Source: Prevotella sp. (lineage in GTDB: Bacteria > Bacteroidota > Bacteroidia > Bacteroidales > Bacteroidaceae). From it: a stretch of DNA of 64,000 nucleotides. Below, one piece after another: positions 23,519-32,129 of the stretch. Under the pieces are notes generated by a model, which ran no database searches, was not told where the DNA came from, and saw only the letters and a list, made by a program, of their open reading frames with translations. The DNA lies in assembly GCA_017619755.1 (NCBI GenBank), contig JAFZRU010000030.1, positions 19,189-83,188 on the forward strand, written 5' to 3'. Every line of letters starts with the position of its first letter. The stretch's first letter is position 1. The translations under genes were made by a program, and so were the position numbers.

Positions 23519-24982
23519 TTAGAATTGAGCGTAAATGAAGGGCTGGATGTCGCTGAGACGGAAGTTGACCACCAGTTGCATGACGATGAAGAGCAGGATG
23601 ACTTTCATGGTAATGGGTGAATCAATAAACCATTGCTTGAGGCATTCTGCGTGCTGTTGGCGAATGGCGTGCAGTCCCAAGCCCAAGGCGACGAACACCA
23701 CCCATGTGGTGCGTGTCTGTACGAAGGGTGCGAGGTATGTCCAGCTGAAATCAGTGAAAATCTTGGAGATGATGGTGATGGCCGTGTGCATGTCGGGTGA
23801 GCGGAAGAATATCCAACAGAGCAATACCCATGAGAATGTGAGTGCCCATGAGAGAAATCTCACATACCATGTGTTATCTACCTTGTTGAGCCATCGTTTG
23901 CAAAACTTATGCACCACCTGGCCCAAACCGTGCAGTGCACCCCAGGTGACAAACATCCAAGAGGCGCCATGCCACAGGCCGGCCACCAGCATTGAGATGA
24001 AGTTGTTGAAATAGGTGCGTATTTCGCCCTTTCGGTTACCTCCAAGCGGAATGTAGAGGTAGTCGCGAAACCAAGTGGAGAGGGAGATGTGCCACCGGCG
24101 CCAAAATTCCTGGAGGTTGAGCGACTGGTAGGGGAATCTGAAATTCTCAAGGAGGGTGAAGCCTAAGAGTGATGCGATGCCGATGCTGATGTCGCTGTAA
24201 CCTGAGAAGTCGCAATATATCTGCAGGGAGTAGCCCAGCACACCCATGAGGTTCTCGAAACCGGAGTATGCCGCCGGGTCGTCGAATATCCAGTTGTTGT
24301 ATTGCGCGATGTAGTCGGCAATGAGGGCTTTCTTCACCAAGCCGGTCATGATGAGCCATATCCCGGTATATACGTGCTTGTCAGTGACGTGATACCGATG
24401 CTTGATTTGCGGGATGAGTGTTTCGGCACGTGTGATGGGGCCGGCCATCAACAGTGGGAAGAAGGTGAGGTAGAAGGCATACTCCAAGAGGCTCACCTCC
24501 ATCGTGAAGCGACCCCTATAGACATCCACTGTGTAGCTGATGGCTTGGAAGGTGTAGAAGGAGATGCCCACGGGGAGGATGATGGACAGTGGGGAGAAAT
24601 TGCTTGACAAGATGTCGCTGAGGATGCTGACAAAGAAATTGGTGTATTTGAAATACAACAGGGGAAGGAGGTCGAGCACCACGGTGGCCCACATCCACCT
24701 TCGCCGCGCAGTGTCATCCTCCGCCTCCGTTATCCGTCGCGTCATGTAATAGGAGGCCAGCATGGTGGCCGGCAGGAGAAGCATCAGCACGCCGTTGGCC
24801 TTGTAGGCGAAGAAGAGGCTGAACGCAAGCACGTAGCCGAGCATCAGCGTCTTCGACTGTTGGCGCACAAGGATGTAAATGCCAAAGAAAACGATGAATG
24901 TGACGGCAAATGGCAATGAGACGAGCGACCATGTGCTGTCGGGGGCGGAGAGATAGTGCGTGATGTAATCGCTCAGGGGCAT
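23519..24982 (-). CDS. MBOAT-family O-acyltransferase (AlgI/PatA-like)
   Basis: The 487-residue polytopic membrane protein matches the AlgI/PatA/DltB group: GISFYTFQAISYTVDVYRG, then WRRWHISLSTWFRDYLYIPLGG, then the catalytic histidine in AGLWHGASWMFVTWG. These proteins move an acyl group, usually acetyl, across the inner membrane for transfer to a periplasmic or surface polysaccharide. The partner acyl-transferring SGNH protein is encoded directly upstream (30-nt gap) and a CE2 esterase directly downstream (4-nt gap). Confidence 0.92.
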   Translation of the reverse strand: MPLSDYITHYLSAPDSTWSLVSLPFAVTFIVFFGIYILVRQQSKTLMLGYVLAFSLFFAYKANGVLMLLLPATMLASYYMTRRITEAEDDTARRRWMWATVVLDLLPLLYFKYTNFFVSILSDILSSNFSPLSIILPVGISFYTFQAISYTVDVYRGRFTMEVSLLEYAFYLTFFPLLMAGPITRAETLIPQIKHRYHVTDKHVYTGIWLIMTGLVKKALIADYIAQYNNWIFDDPAAYSGFENLMGVLGYSLQIYCDFSGYSDISIGIASLLGFTLLENFRFPYQSLNLQEFWRRWHISLSTWFRDYLYIPLGGNRKGEIRTYFNNFISMLVAGLWHGASWMFVTWGALHGLGQVVHKFCKRWLNKVDNTWYVRFLSWALTFSWVLLCWIFFRSPDMHTAITIISKIFTDFSWTYLAPFVQTRTTWVVFVALGLGLHAIRQQHAECLKQWFIDSPITMKVILLFIVMQLVVNFRLSDIQPFIYAQF

Positions 24983-25012
24983 GGCAAATCGGTGTTGGAG
25001 GGCGACTTGCCG

Positions 25013-25807
25013 TTATGACTGCTCAGTGGCCGGGCGAGGGCTAAGCGTGGGAGCCTTGTCCTTCACTTGAAGCACTTCGATGTGGTGGATGGGCCATGAC
25101 TGTTTGCCCTCGGGCTTGTTGAACACGACGGGATGGATGCACTCTTCGCTGGTCATCCACTCGGCCACCTCGTCCATCCAAACGCGGGCGCCGCTGTTGG
25201 TGGGATGGAGATGGTCGCTGCGACGCTCCATCTCTATCGATTGGGAATTAAAATAGCGTTTCTTGCCAAACACCTTGGCTATCTCGTCGTTAAAACCATT
25301 GTCGGGCTTCGTGTTGGGGGGGCCGATGAAGATGCATGGCAGGTCGCCGGCTTTGGAAAGCATCCGGGAGAGGCTCTCGTTGATGGTCTTGATGTTCTTG
25401 GAGTACAACTCGTTGCTGCCCATGCAGAAGATGAGGTAGGTGGGGCGCACCTCCTTGATGTAGTAGTCAAGTGTCGTGCTGCTCCATGCCGTGGTGGTGC
25501 TACCATACCATGTCACAGCATACATCGTGTCGCCGCTCTCCTTGCAGTAGTCGTAGAAACGGTAGGCCAGAGGCTCCACCATCGAGTCGCCGATGAAGAG
25601 GAAACGCTGGGCGGTGGAGTCGGGGACGACGGGTTCTTCCACTTCCACGAGCATCGTGCTGTCGGTGCGCTCGGGCAACATGCTGTCGATGTCAATTTTC
25701 TTCAGCATCTGCTTGGCAAAGGTCAACCCCCACGGGGAGATGGCGTAGATGAATAATGCGGAAAAAGTAACCAGTAATATGGTAAATGCCTTGAATTGGG
25801 AATTCAT
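25013..25807 (-). CDS. Membrane-anchored SGNH hydrolase, partner of MBOAT
   Basis: About 264 residues. One N-terminal membrane anchor (FTILLVTFSALFIYAISPWG) precedes a SGNH domain with the nucleophile in FIGDSMVEPL, block III in FCMGSNE, and the Asp/His pair in SDHLHPTNSG. Size and position next to an MBOAT gene suggest the periplasmic O-acetyl-transfer partner (PatB/AlgX-like role). A longer open frame to 25951 crosses a strong promoter (25855-25886), so the ATG at 25807 is the start. Confidence 0.85.
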   Translation of the reverse strand: MNSQFKAFTILLVTFSALFIYAISPWGLTFAKQMLKKIDIDSMLPERTDSTMLVEVEEPVVPDSTAQRFLFIGDSMVEPLAYRFYDYCKESGDTMYAVTWYGSTTTAWSSTTLDYYIKEVRPTYLIFCMGSNELYSKNIKTINESLSRMLSKAGDLPCIFIGPPNTKPDNGFNDEIAKVFGKKRYFNSQSIEMERRSDHLHPTNSGARVWMDEVAEWMTSEECIHPVVFNKPEGKQSWPIHHIEVLQVKDKAPTLSPRPATEQS

Positions 25808-25854
25808 GTCGTGTTTTATGCTAATGTGAAACTGCTTCCTTTTTAATTCCGCTG

Positions 25855-25886
25855 CAAAATTACACTTTTCTTGCCGAATAGGCAAA
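25855..25886 (-). promoter_or_regulatory. Promoter of the O-acetylation operon
   Basis: On the minus strand, TTTG (25886-25883), a 20-nt spacer, and TAATTTTG (25862-25855). The leader to the ATG is about 45 nt. Confidence 0.8.
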
Positions 25887-26037
25887 TATTCATGCCCTTT
25901 TTCTGGCTGTCGTAAGAATAATAAACATTTTTTTTGATTGTTGTCAACCAAAGGTAGATGAAAGCAACCTTGGGCAACATGTATGTGTGGGCGACCCCCT
26001 CCATAAACAATGTCAAGTAGAAAAACACTCTCAAAAT

Positions 26038-26068
26038 TTTGCGGTGTGGAGAAAAACCACTAAATTTG
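26038..26068 (+). promoter_or_regulatory. pepD promoter
   Basis: TTTG at 26038-26041, a 19-nt spacer, and TAAATTTG at 26061-26068, with a leader of about 115 nt. The 380-bp divergent gap 25808-26187 holds this promoter and that of the O-acetylation operon, and no gene. Confidence 0.75.
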
Positions 26069-26187
26069 CTGAAAAATTGGAAGCCATGGTATAAAAGCGT
26101 CAATTTTGCTTTTCGACAAGGCCATCAAATGTGTATGGCGGTGGGGCATGCGCAGTGGCTCACCTTAGTTAATATATACAATATAGA

Positions 26188-27648
26188 ATGGAAAAACAAC
26201 ACATTTTGGATTGTCCGCCGGTGGATGCCGTCATGGACATTTTCAAACAGCTCAACCACATCCCGAGACCATCGCACCATGAGGAGCGGGTGGCCGATTT
26301 CATCTGTCAGTTTGCACAACGACTCGGACTGGAATACGACCGAGACGCCCAGAACTGCGTCGTGGTGAGAAAACCGGCATCACCCGGATGCGAGGATGCA
26401 GAGACCATCGTCATACTCAACCACATGGATATGGTGTGCGTGGGGATGGAAGACCCGCTGCACGACCCCGTGGAAGCCATCGTGGAGGATGGATGGATGA
26501 AGGCAAGGGGCACCTCCCTCGGTGCCGACAACGGCATAGGGCTGTCGATGGCTTTGGCCGTCCTGGCCGACGACACCCTGCGACACGGCCCCTTGGAGGT
26601 GATCACCACCACCAATGAGGAGGATGGCATGACAGGGGCGGCAGCCCTCGACACCGACTTCATCAAAGGGCGCAAGGTCGTCAATCTCGATTCCGAGGAC
26701 TACGACACCATCACTACCGGAGCAGCCGGAGCACTGCTCCAAAGACATCGCTTGCCGGCACCCCTTGTTGATGCCCCGGATGGAAAGCGAAGGTGGTACA
26801 AGATCACCATCGATGGTGGGAAAGGCGGACATTCCGGCGTGGACATCGCCAAGGGAAGGGCAAGTGCCGTCACCATGGCCTGGGCCGTCCTGGCAGCCAT
26901 CTACAACGAGTATGACTTGGAACTGGCCACCATCGACATCGGCGAGGCCAACGCCTCCATCGCCTCCAAGGCCGAGGTGGTGATCACTGTTCCCTCAGGT
27001 GAGGCTGCGGAGTTTGTCAAGGCACAAGAGGATATTTTCAACGAGTGGGTGCGTGAGGAATACGGCGACACCGACCCCGACGTGAGGTGCCACGTGGAAA
27101 AGGTGAAACCCATGGAAAAGGTCATCCACCATGATGCCTTCCACCAACTCATGGTATGCTTGGAGCAAGTGACGCAAGGCGTGGTGGACATGAGCGACAC
27201 CATGCCCGGGACACCGGAGACTTCCAACAATGTGGGACGGGTGTTTTACGACGACGGAGCCATCATCGTCACCACGCACACCCGCAGCTTCATCGATGCA
27301 AAGATGAAAGAATTGGCGGCCGACATCGCCAAGGTGATGGCAGAGGGCGGAGCCGTTTCGGAAACCCTCATGTCGGCGCCGGCTTGGAAGGAAGACCCTG
27401 CCTCTGCGTTCCTGCAAACCACCTCCGACACCTTCAACGACGTCTTGGGGTGGCGGCCGCGAATGGTGGCCATGCATTTCGTCTTGGAGGCTGGATATTT
27501 CGTGCAGAAATACCCCGGACTGCAAATGGCAAGCATCGGCCCCCGCATCGTGGAGCCACATTCCACGTCGGAAAGGGTGAAACTCTCCACCATAGAAGAC
27601 ATCTGGAAGGTTTTCATCAACCTCCTCGCAAGACTGGCTTCATCATAA
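26188..27648 (+). CDS. pepD: Cytosolic aminoacyl-histidine dipeptidase PepD (M20)
   Basis: The 486-residue metallopeptidase of family M20C shows ILNHMDMVCVG (first metal ligand His and Asp), GADNGIG (bridging Asp), TTNEEDGMTGA (catalytic Glu and metal Glu), NLDSED, and a late VEPHSTSER histidine. These zinc enzymes hydrolyse a broad range of dipeptides, including Xaa-His, in the cytoplasm. No signal peptide. The full family length is preserved. It has its own promoter and is followed 45 nt later by the AAA-CYTH gene. Confidence 0.93.
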   Translation: MEKQHILDCPPVDAVMDIFKQLNHIPRPSHHEERVADFICQFAQRLGLEYDRDAQNCVVVRKPASPGCEDAETIVILNHMDMVCVGMEDPLHDPVEAIVEDGWMKARGTSLGADNGIGLSMALAVLADDTLRHGPLEVITTTNEEDGMTGAAALDTDFIKGRKVVNLDSEDYDTITTGAAGALLQRHRLPAPLVDAPDGKRRWYKITIDGGKGGHSGVDIAKGRASAVTMAWAVLAAIYNEYDLELATIDIGEANASIASKAEVVITVPSGEAAEFVKAQEDIFNEWVREEYGDTDPDVRCHVEKVKPMEKVIHHDAFHQLMVCLEQVTQGVVDMSDTMPGTPETSNNVGRVFYDDGAIIVTTHTRSFIDAKMKELAADIAKVMAEGGAVSETLMSAPAWKEDPASAFLQTTSDTFNDVLGWRPRMVAMHFVLEAGYFVQKYPGLQMASIGPRIVEPHSTSERVKLSTIEDIWKVFINLLARLASS

Positions 27649-27693
27649 TCACCATCATCACTTCAGCCCAAAACAAACCCCTATAACCTCAAA

Positions 27694-28797
27694 ATGAACA
27701 ACGACATCAAGAAAATCGTCCTCACTGGAGGGCCATGCGCAGGCAAGACCACCGCTCTTGTCAAGGTGATAGAGCATTTCTCAAGCCTTGGATACAAGGT
27801 GTTCACCATCCCCGAAGTACCCACCCTTTTCAGTCAGGCGGGCATGAACTATCTCACCGACAACAAGGGCTTGTTCTACCAAGGGGAGAAAGCCACCTTG
27901 GAAGTGCAGATGGCATTGGAAGACAAGTTCATGAGAATGGCGCAAGAATGTGAGGAACCCACCCTCTTGGTGTGCGACCGTGGCGTGATGGACATCTCCG
28001 CCTACATGACACCCGAGATGTGGGAGCAGATTACCGGTGAACTGGGTGTGTCCACCTCCGACTTGCGGGACAAGCGTTACGATGCCGTGCTACACCTTGT
28101 CTCCGCTGCCGACGGGGCGGAGGAGTTCTATACCACCACCACCAACGCCCAACGGTATGAGAAGATGGACGAGGAGGGACTTCGTCAGGCTCGCCTTCTC
28201 GACAAGAAGGTCATCGGCGCCTGGACAGGCCACACCCACCTCCGGGTCATTAACAACCATGAGGATTTTGAGAAAAAACTCAACAGGGTGCTCAAGGAAA
28301 TCTCCTTCGTCCTCGGGTTGCCCCAACCCATCGAGGAAGAGCGAAAATACATCGTTGAGGTGGTGGGAGACTTGCCTGAGTGCATCGTGAGTGAAATCAC
28401 GCAAACCTATCTCGTGGCTGAGCCTGGATGCGAGGTGAGGCTGCGCCGACGGGGATGGGCGGGAAAGTATGTCAACGTACACACCACCAAGTCCCCCATC
28501 TCTGATACGGAATACGTGCAGACGGAACGGCAAATCAGCAACAACCTCTACACGTCGCTGCTGCAACAGGCCGACCCCTACCGTCATACCATTCACAAGA
28601 CGAGGAAGAGCTTCATTTGGAAAGGGCAGTATTTTGAACTCGACCTTTTCTCACAGCCAATCGATGGGTTGATGATTCTCGAAACGAAGGGGGTGGCTTC
28701 CGACGAGTCGGTGAAATTCCCACCTTTCATACGGGTGGTGGAGGACATCACAGGCAACAAGAAATACTACAATTACAACATCGCCCTTCACAAGTAG
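27694..28797 (+). CDS. AAA_28 P-loop kinase fused to CYTH-like domain
   Basis: The 367-residue protein has an N-terminal P-loop (LTGGPCAGKTTALVKV) with LLVCDRGVMD as a Walker-B-like segment (about residue 90), then a C-terminal CYTH/triphosphate-tunnel-like domain beginning EEERKYIVEV near residue 208 (ExExK-type motif) and continuing with CEVRLRRRG, KSPI and ELDLFSQP. CYTH domains bind triphosphate groups such as polyphosphate, thiamine triphosphate or nucleotides inside a beta-tunnel. This fusion resembles plant TTM1/2 in layout (P-loop kinase plus CYTH). The enzymatic activity here is unknown. It probably shares a transcript with pepD. Confidence 0.8.
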   Translation: MNNDIKKIVLTGGPCAGKTTALVKVIEHFSSLGYKVFTIPEVPTLFSQAGMNYLTDNKGLFYQGEKATLEVQMALEDKFMRMAQECEEPTLLVCDRGVMDISAYMTPEMWEQITGELGVSTSDLRDKRYDAVLHLVSAADGAEEFYTTTTNAQRYEKMDEEGLRQARLLDKKVIGAWTGHTHLRVINNHEDFEKKLNRVLKEISFVLGLPQPIEEERKYIVEVVGDLPECIVSEITQTYLVAEPGCEVRLRRRGWAGKYVNVHTTKSPISDTEYVQTERQISNNLYTSLLQQADPYRHTIHKTRKSFIWKGQYFELDLFSQPIDGLMILETKGVASDESVKFPPFIRVVEDITGNKKYYNYNIALHK

Positions 28798-28937
28798 GGC
28801 GACATGGAGGCACTAAAACGTTCTTTCTTTTTGTCGCTTTCTACAATTTGTTTATCCGAAAAGGAAAATAAGAGTAGAATTGTTGTCAAATGAAGAAAAA
28901 AAATGCTTAAAACTTTTTTTGTTTCGCATAATTATCG

Positions 28938-28945
28938 TATATTTG
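28938..28945 (+). promoter_or_regulatory. -7 box of candidate small RNA
   Basis: TATATTTG fits TAnnTTTG. A TTTG at 28918-28921 is only 16 nt upstream, shorter than usual. Confidence 0.45.
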
Positions 28946-28950
28946 CAAAG

Positions 28951-29085
28951 CATAAACAAACAGCAGATGATATTAATGTTCTCCAATTGTTTTAGGTATT
29001 AGGCTTTATAATCAATAGAGTGTAATTTTTCTTGGAAAAAACGTCGCCGTCTGTGAGAGATAGCGGCGTTTCATTTTTTTTACCC
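28951..29085 (+). ncRNA. Candidate small RNA ending in an intrinsic terminator
   Basis: From the -7 box to a hairpin (AAACGTCGCC paired with GCGGCGTTT, allowing one wobble) and a T-run there are about 135 nt without a coding frame. The unit ends before the truA promoter, so it is not simply the truA leader. It could instead be an untranslated tail of the upstream gene. Confidence 0.4.
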
Positions 29086-29141
29086 ACCAAGAGATGGAGA
29101 CGGATTTTCCCAACAATTGTTCTTTTTTCAGCAAAAATTCG

Positions 29142-29149
29142 TAATTTTG
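29142..29149 (+). promoter_or_regulatory. -7 box of truA
   Basis: TAATTTTG lies 14 nt before the truA ATG, so the transcript has at most about 8-10 nt of leader. It also rules out upstream in-frame starts. Confidence 0.65.
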
Positions 29150-29163
29150 CACCCGAATTCAGC

Positions 29164-29916
29164 ATGGCCAGGTATTTTATCACTTTCAGTTACGATGGCT
29201 CGCGCTACCATGGATGGCAGGTGCAGCCCAATGGCAACTCTGTGCAGGCGGAGATGCAGAGGGCGCTCGCCACGCTGTTGAGGCAGGAGGTGGAGGTGGT
29301 GGGAGCCGGGAGAACCGACGCCGGCGTGCATACGACGAAGATGGTGGCTCATTTCGACTGCCAACAGTTGGTGGACCTTGACCAACTGGCATACAAACTC
29401 AACCGCTTGCTGCCACGCGACATCGCTGTGAGTCATGTGAGGGAGGTGGCCCAAGACATGCACGCCAGATTCTCTGCCACATCCAGAACTTATCATTATT
29501 TCATACATACCCGAAAGGACCCCTTCGTCAATCAATTTTCTTGTCAACTGGGCTACCGTCTTGATTTCGCCTTGATGAACGAGGCCGGGCGCATCCTCAC
29601 CGGTTATTCTGATTTCGGGGCCTTTTGCAAGAGCCATACTGATGTGAAAACCACCATCTGCCAGGTGACGGAGGCACGGTGGGAGGAGGTGGCTCCATAT
29701 CGGTACCGCTTCACCATCACGGCCAACCGCTTCCTTCGCAACATGGTGAGGGCAGTGGTGGGCACCATGGTGGATGTGGGAAGGGGGAGGCTGTCGCTTG
29801 ATGAATTCAGGAGCATCATAGAGAGCAAGAGCCGCACAAAGGCTGGTGAGAGCATGCCCGCCAAGGCCCTTTTTTTGGTGGACGTGACCTATCCCGACCA
29901 GCCCAACCCATTCTAA
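29164..29916 (+). CDS. truA: tRNA pseudouridine synthase A
   Basis: The 250-residue enzyme has the TruA signature FSYDGSRYHGWQVQPN and the catalytic aspartate Asp52 in GAGRTDAGVH, followed by later blocks FRNMVRA-like (RFLRNMVRAVVGTMVDVG) typical of the family. It converts U38-40 of the tRNA anticodon stem to pseudouridine. An upstream extension of the frame to 29032 lies before the promoter box and is rejected. A DMT-family transporter follows 12 nt later. Confidence 0.94.
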   Translation: MARYFITFSYDGSRYHGWQVQPNGNSVQAEMQRALATLLRQEVEVVGAGRTDAGVHTTKMVAHFDCQQLVDLDQLAYKLNRLLPRDIAVSHVREVAQDMHARFSATSRTYHYFIHTRKDPFVNQFSCQLGYRLDFALMNEAGRILTGYSDFGAFCKSHTDVKTTICQVTEARWEEVAPYRYRFTITANRFLRNMVRAVVGTMVDVGRGRLSLDEFRSIIESKSRTKAGESMPAKALFLVDVTYPDQPNPF

Positions 29917-29928
29917 ATCATTTCGCAC

Positions 29929-30843
29929 ATGTGGCTCATCTTCGCCTTCATCTCCGCTGCCCTGCTCGGCTGTTACGACTCTTTCAAGAAGGAGGCGCTG
30001 GCCGGCAACGCCGTCATCCCTGTGCTTTTCCTCAACACTGTCTTCTGTTCCCTCATCTTCCTTCCGTTCATCATCCTCAGCAGCACCACGACGCTGCTCG
30101 ACACCTCACAGTTTCATGTGCCGGAAGCAGGATGGGAGGCCCACAAGTTCATCCTGCTCAAGAGCGTCATCGTCTTGCTGTCGTGGCTCTTCGGCTATTT
30201 CGGAATGAAGCATCTGCCGCTCACCATCGTGGGGCCCATCAACGCCACGAGGCCGGTGATGGTGCTTTGCGGCGCACTTCTGGTGTTTGGTGAGAAACTC
30301 AATGGATGGCAGTGGCTTGGTGTCGCTCTCTCCATCGTCTCCTTCTATATGCTCAGCAGGAGTGGGCGAAAGGAGGGCATCGATTTCAAGCACGACAAGT
30401 GGATTTATTTCATCGTCTTGGCGGCGTTGCTCGGTGCTGTCAGCGGCCTCTACGACAAATATCTCATGGCTCCCCCGGAGAATGGTGGCGTGGGGCTTGA
30501 CCGCATGCTCGTACAGAGTTGGTACAACATCTACCAAGCGGCCATGATGCTTGCCGTGCTGATGCTTGCCTGGTGGCCGCAGCGGAAGCACACCACACCC
30601 ATGCACTGGCATTGGAGCATCATCTGCGTCAGCATTTTCCTCTCTGCCGCCGATTTCATCTACTTCTACGCACTGAGCCTGCCGGGGGCCATGATTTCCA
30701 TCGTCTCCATGGTGAGGCGTGGGAGTGTCGTGGTTTCCTTCCTCTTCGGTGCCCTCTTCTTCCACGAGAAAAATCTCAAGAGCAAGGTCATCGACCTCAT
30801 CCTCGTGCTATTGGGTATGCTCTGCCTGTACATCGGCTCGTGA
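29929..30843 (+). CDS. EamA/DMT-family transporter
   Basis: The 304-residue inner-membrane protein has about ten hydrophobic helices in two repeats, with an EamA-like GPINATRPVMVLCGALLVFGEKLNGWQWLGV segment in the first half and VVSFLFGALFFHEKNLKSKVIDLILVLLGM in the second. Members export or import small metabolites. The substrate is unknown. It probably shares the truA transcript. Confidence 0.85.
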   Translation: MWLIFAFISAALLGCYDSFKKEALAGNAVIPVLFLNTVFCSLIFLPFIILSSTTTLLDTSQFHVPEAGWEAHKFILLKSVIVLLSWLFGYFGMKHLPLTIVGPINATRPVMVLCGALLVFGEKLNGWQWLGVALSIVSFYMLSRSGRKEGIDFKHDKWIYFIVLAALLGAVSGLYDKYLMAPPENGGVGLDRMLVQSWYNIYQAAMMLAVLMLAWWPQRKHTTPMHWHWSIICVSIFLSAADFIYFYALSLPGAMISIVSMVRRGSVVVSFLFGALFFHEKNLKSKVIDLILVLLGMLCLYIGS

Positions 30844-30933
30844 GACAATCGGTCAAATGTGTTTATCCAACAGCCAATTAGGTTTTCAGACAAGCAAATT
30901 TCATCTATCAACAAAAATTTCCTCAGACACGTT

Positions 30934-30957
30934 AAACTTTTTCCCCTTGTCTGCGTC
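30934..30957 (+). promoter_or_regulatory. Possible ECF-sigma-type promoter
   Basis: AAACTTTTT near 30934 and CGTC at 30954-30957 at about 16-nt spacing resemble an extracytoplasmic-function promoter. No housekeeping TAnnTTTG box precedes the gene at 30976. Weak evidence. Confidence 0.3.
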
Positions 30958-30975
30958 CAACAAAAAAAGACAGCA

Positions 30976-31344
30976 ATGATTAAAGAAACATACGATTCCC
31001 TGCCCAAGCGTGAAAACCATTTCACTGTGCCTGAAGGTTATTTCGACACGCTTGCGGAAAGGGTGATGGAGCATATCCCCGAAAACGAAGTGAGGATGAT
31101 GCCTATGCCGGTGCACAAGCCGCTGAATGTCAAGAGATGGCGGACAGTGGCCGCTGCTGCCGTCGTGCTTGCAGCCGTCTTCGGAGCAGGGCTTTACGTG
31201 CATCAGGACTTCAACGGCGCAGCGGTGGAGGCGATGGCTACGCAGCGGTCTTCATACACCGCTGCCGATGGAAGCATCGATGCCGTGGCTGACTATATCA
31301 TGTGTGACGATGACGACTTATATGCTTATCTGGCAGATGAATAA
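30976..31344 (+). CDS. Single-pass membrane protein, anti-sigma-like context
   Basis: The 122-residue protein has a cytoplasmic N-terminus with the motif SLPKRENHFTVPEGYFDTLAERVMEHIP, one transmembrane helix (VAAAAVVLAAVFGAGLYV, about residues 61-78), and a short acidic exterior tail. Small proteins with this 'VPEGYF' motif commonly sit beside ECF sigma factor genes in Bacteroidetes and may act as anti-sigma-like regulators, but no sigma gene is adjacent here. Its end overlaps the next gene by 8 nt, indicating translational coupling. Confidence 0.7.
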   Translation: MIKETYDSLPKRENHFTVPEGYFDTLAERVMEHIPENEVRMMPMPVHKPLNVKRWRTVAAAAVVLAAVFGAGLYVHQDFNGAAVEAMATQRSSYTAADGSIDAVADYIMCDDDDLYAYLADE

Positions 31345-31786
31345 CCAACTACTCTCAACATTAAGACTGACTTTTCTGCTTCTTGCCATGGTGGCTTTGC
31401 CCCTCTCGGCACAGGAGCACAGGAAATTCGACCCTGCAAAATTCAAGGCCGACCTTCAGAAGTTCATCACCCTTGAGGCATGTCTCACACCCCACGAGGC
31501 GGCCGCATTCTTCCCGCTCTACGATGAGATGAACAATAAGCAGCGCGTGCTTTATGACAAGATACGCGACCTCAAACTTGTGAAGCCTCTCGATGAGGAG
31601 CGGTGCAAGAAGGCCATCGTGGAAATCGACCAGTTGGAGATAGAAATCAAGCAGTTGCAATCCAACTATCACGCCCGCTTCCTTGGTATCATGCCGGCTT
31701 CCAAACTTTATGAAGTCATCAAAGCGGAGAGCAAGTTCCACCGCCAGGCCATGCGCAACGCCGCCAGACCTTGGCCCAGGCGTTAG
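31337..31786 (+). CDS. Small periplasmic protein (Spy/CpxP-like helical)
   Basis: The 149-residue protein has a signal peptide (LRLTFLLLAMVALPLSA) followed by helices rich in charged residues: FKADLQKFITLEACLTPHEAAAFFPLYDEMNNKQ and EIEIKQLQSNYHARFLGIMPASKLYEVIKAE. The pattern (LTPxEAxxFxPLYxEM) is common in small Bacteroidetes periplasmic proteins that resemble Spy/CpxP chaperones in layout. The function is inferred only from this pattern. The start overlaps the upstream membrane-protein stop. Confidence 0.7.
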   Translation: MNNQLLSTLRLTFLLLAMVALPLSAQEHRKFDPAKFKADLQKFITLEACLTPHEAAAFFPLYDEMNNKQRVLYDKIRDLKLVKPLDEERCKKAIVEIDQLEIEIKQLQSNYHARFLGIMPASKLYEVIKAESKFHRQAMRNAARPWPRR

Positions 31787-32129
31787 CGTTTGTTGAGCAA
31801 CACCCCCTTTTCATACAACCTTCCAGCTCTTTGTTGATCGTCTTACGCCACCCCCTTTTCCCACGAAAAGAATGCGAAAGATTGTCAATGAATAGATGGT
31901 TGTGTGGTCATATATAATATGTAACAGTTTTGATTCGCTGAGTTACAGGCAGACCTTCCAACATTAATAATCATTAATTTTAGAAAAAAAATCCCCTTTT
32001 GCTTTCCTATGTCATAAATAAGTAGTAATTTTACACCTTGAAATGGGCCTCAAATCGCTTAAAACGCATTTAAATGCCCTCTACGGCGATTTCACGCCTG
32101 AAAGTTACTTATAAATATGACAACCAATA
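31787..32129. other. gyrA upstream region
   Basis: A 343-bp AT-rich stretch with no gene. CACCCCCTTTTC occurs twice (about 31801 and 31848). A near-consensus TAATTTTA lies near 32022 and may be the gyrA -7 box. Confidence 0.45.

Larger units (their letters stand above)
28798..29163. other. AT-rich gap containing a small transcription unit
   Basis: No protein gene. It holds a -7 box (28938-28945), a terminator hairpin ending near 29085, and the truA promoter (29142-29149). Confidence 0.55.

Noticed and set aside
28992-29183. 63-codon minus-strand frame before truA
   Set aside because: It spans the terminator hairpin and truA promoter and has no family signature.
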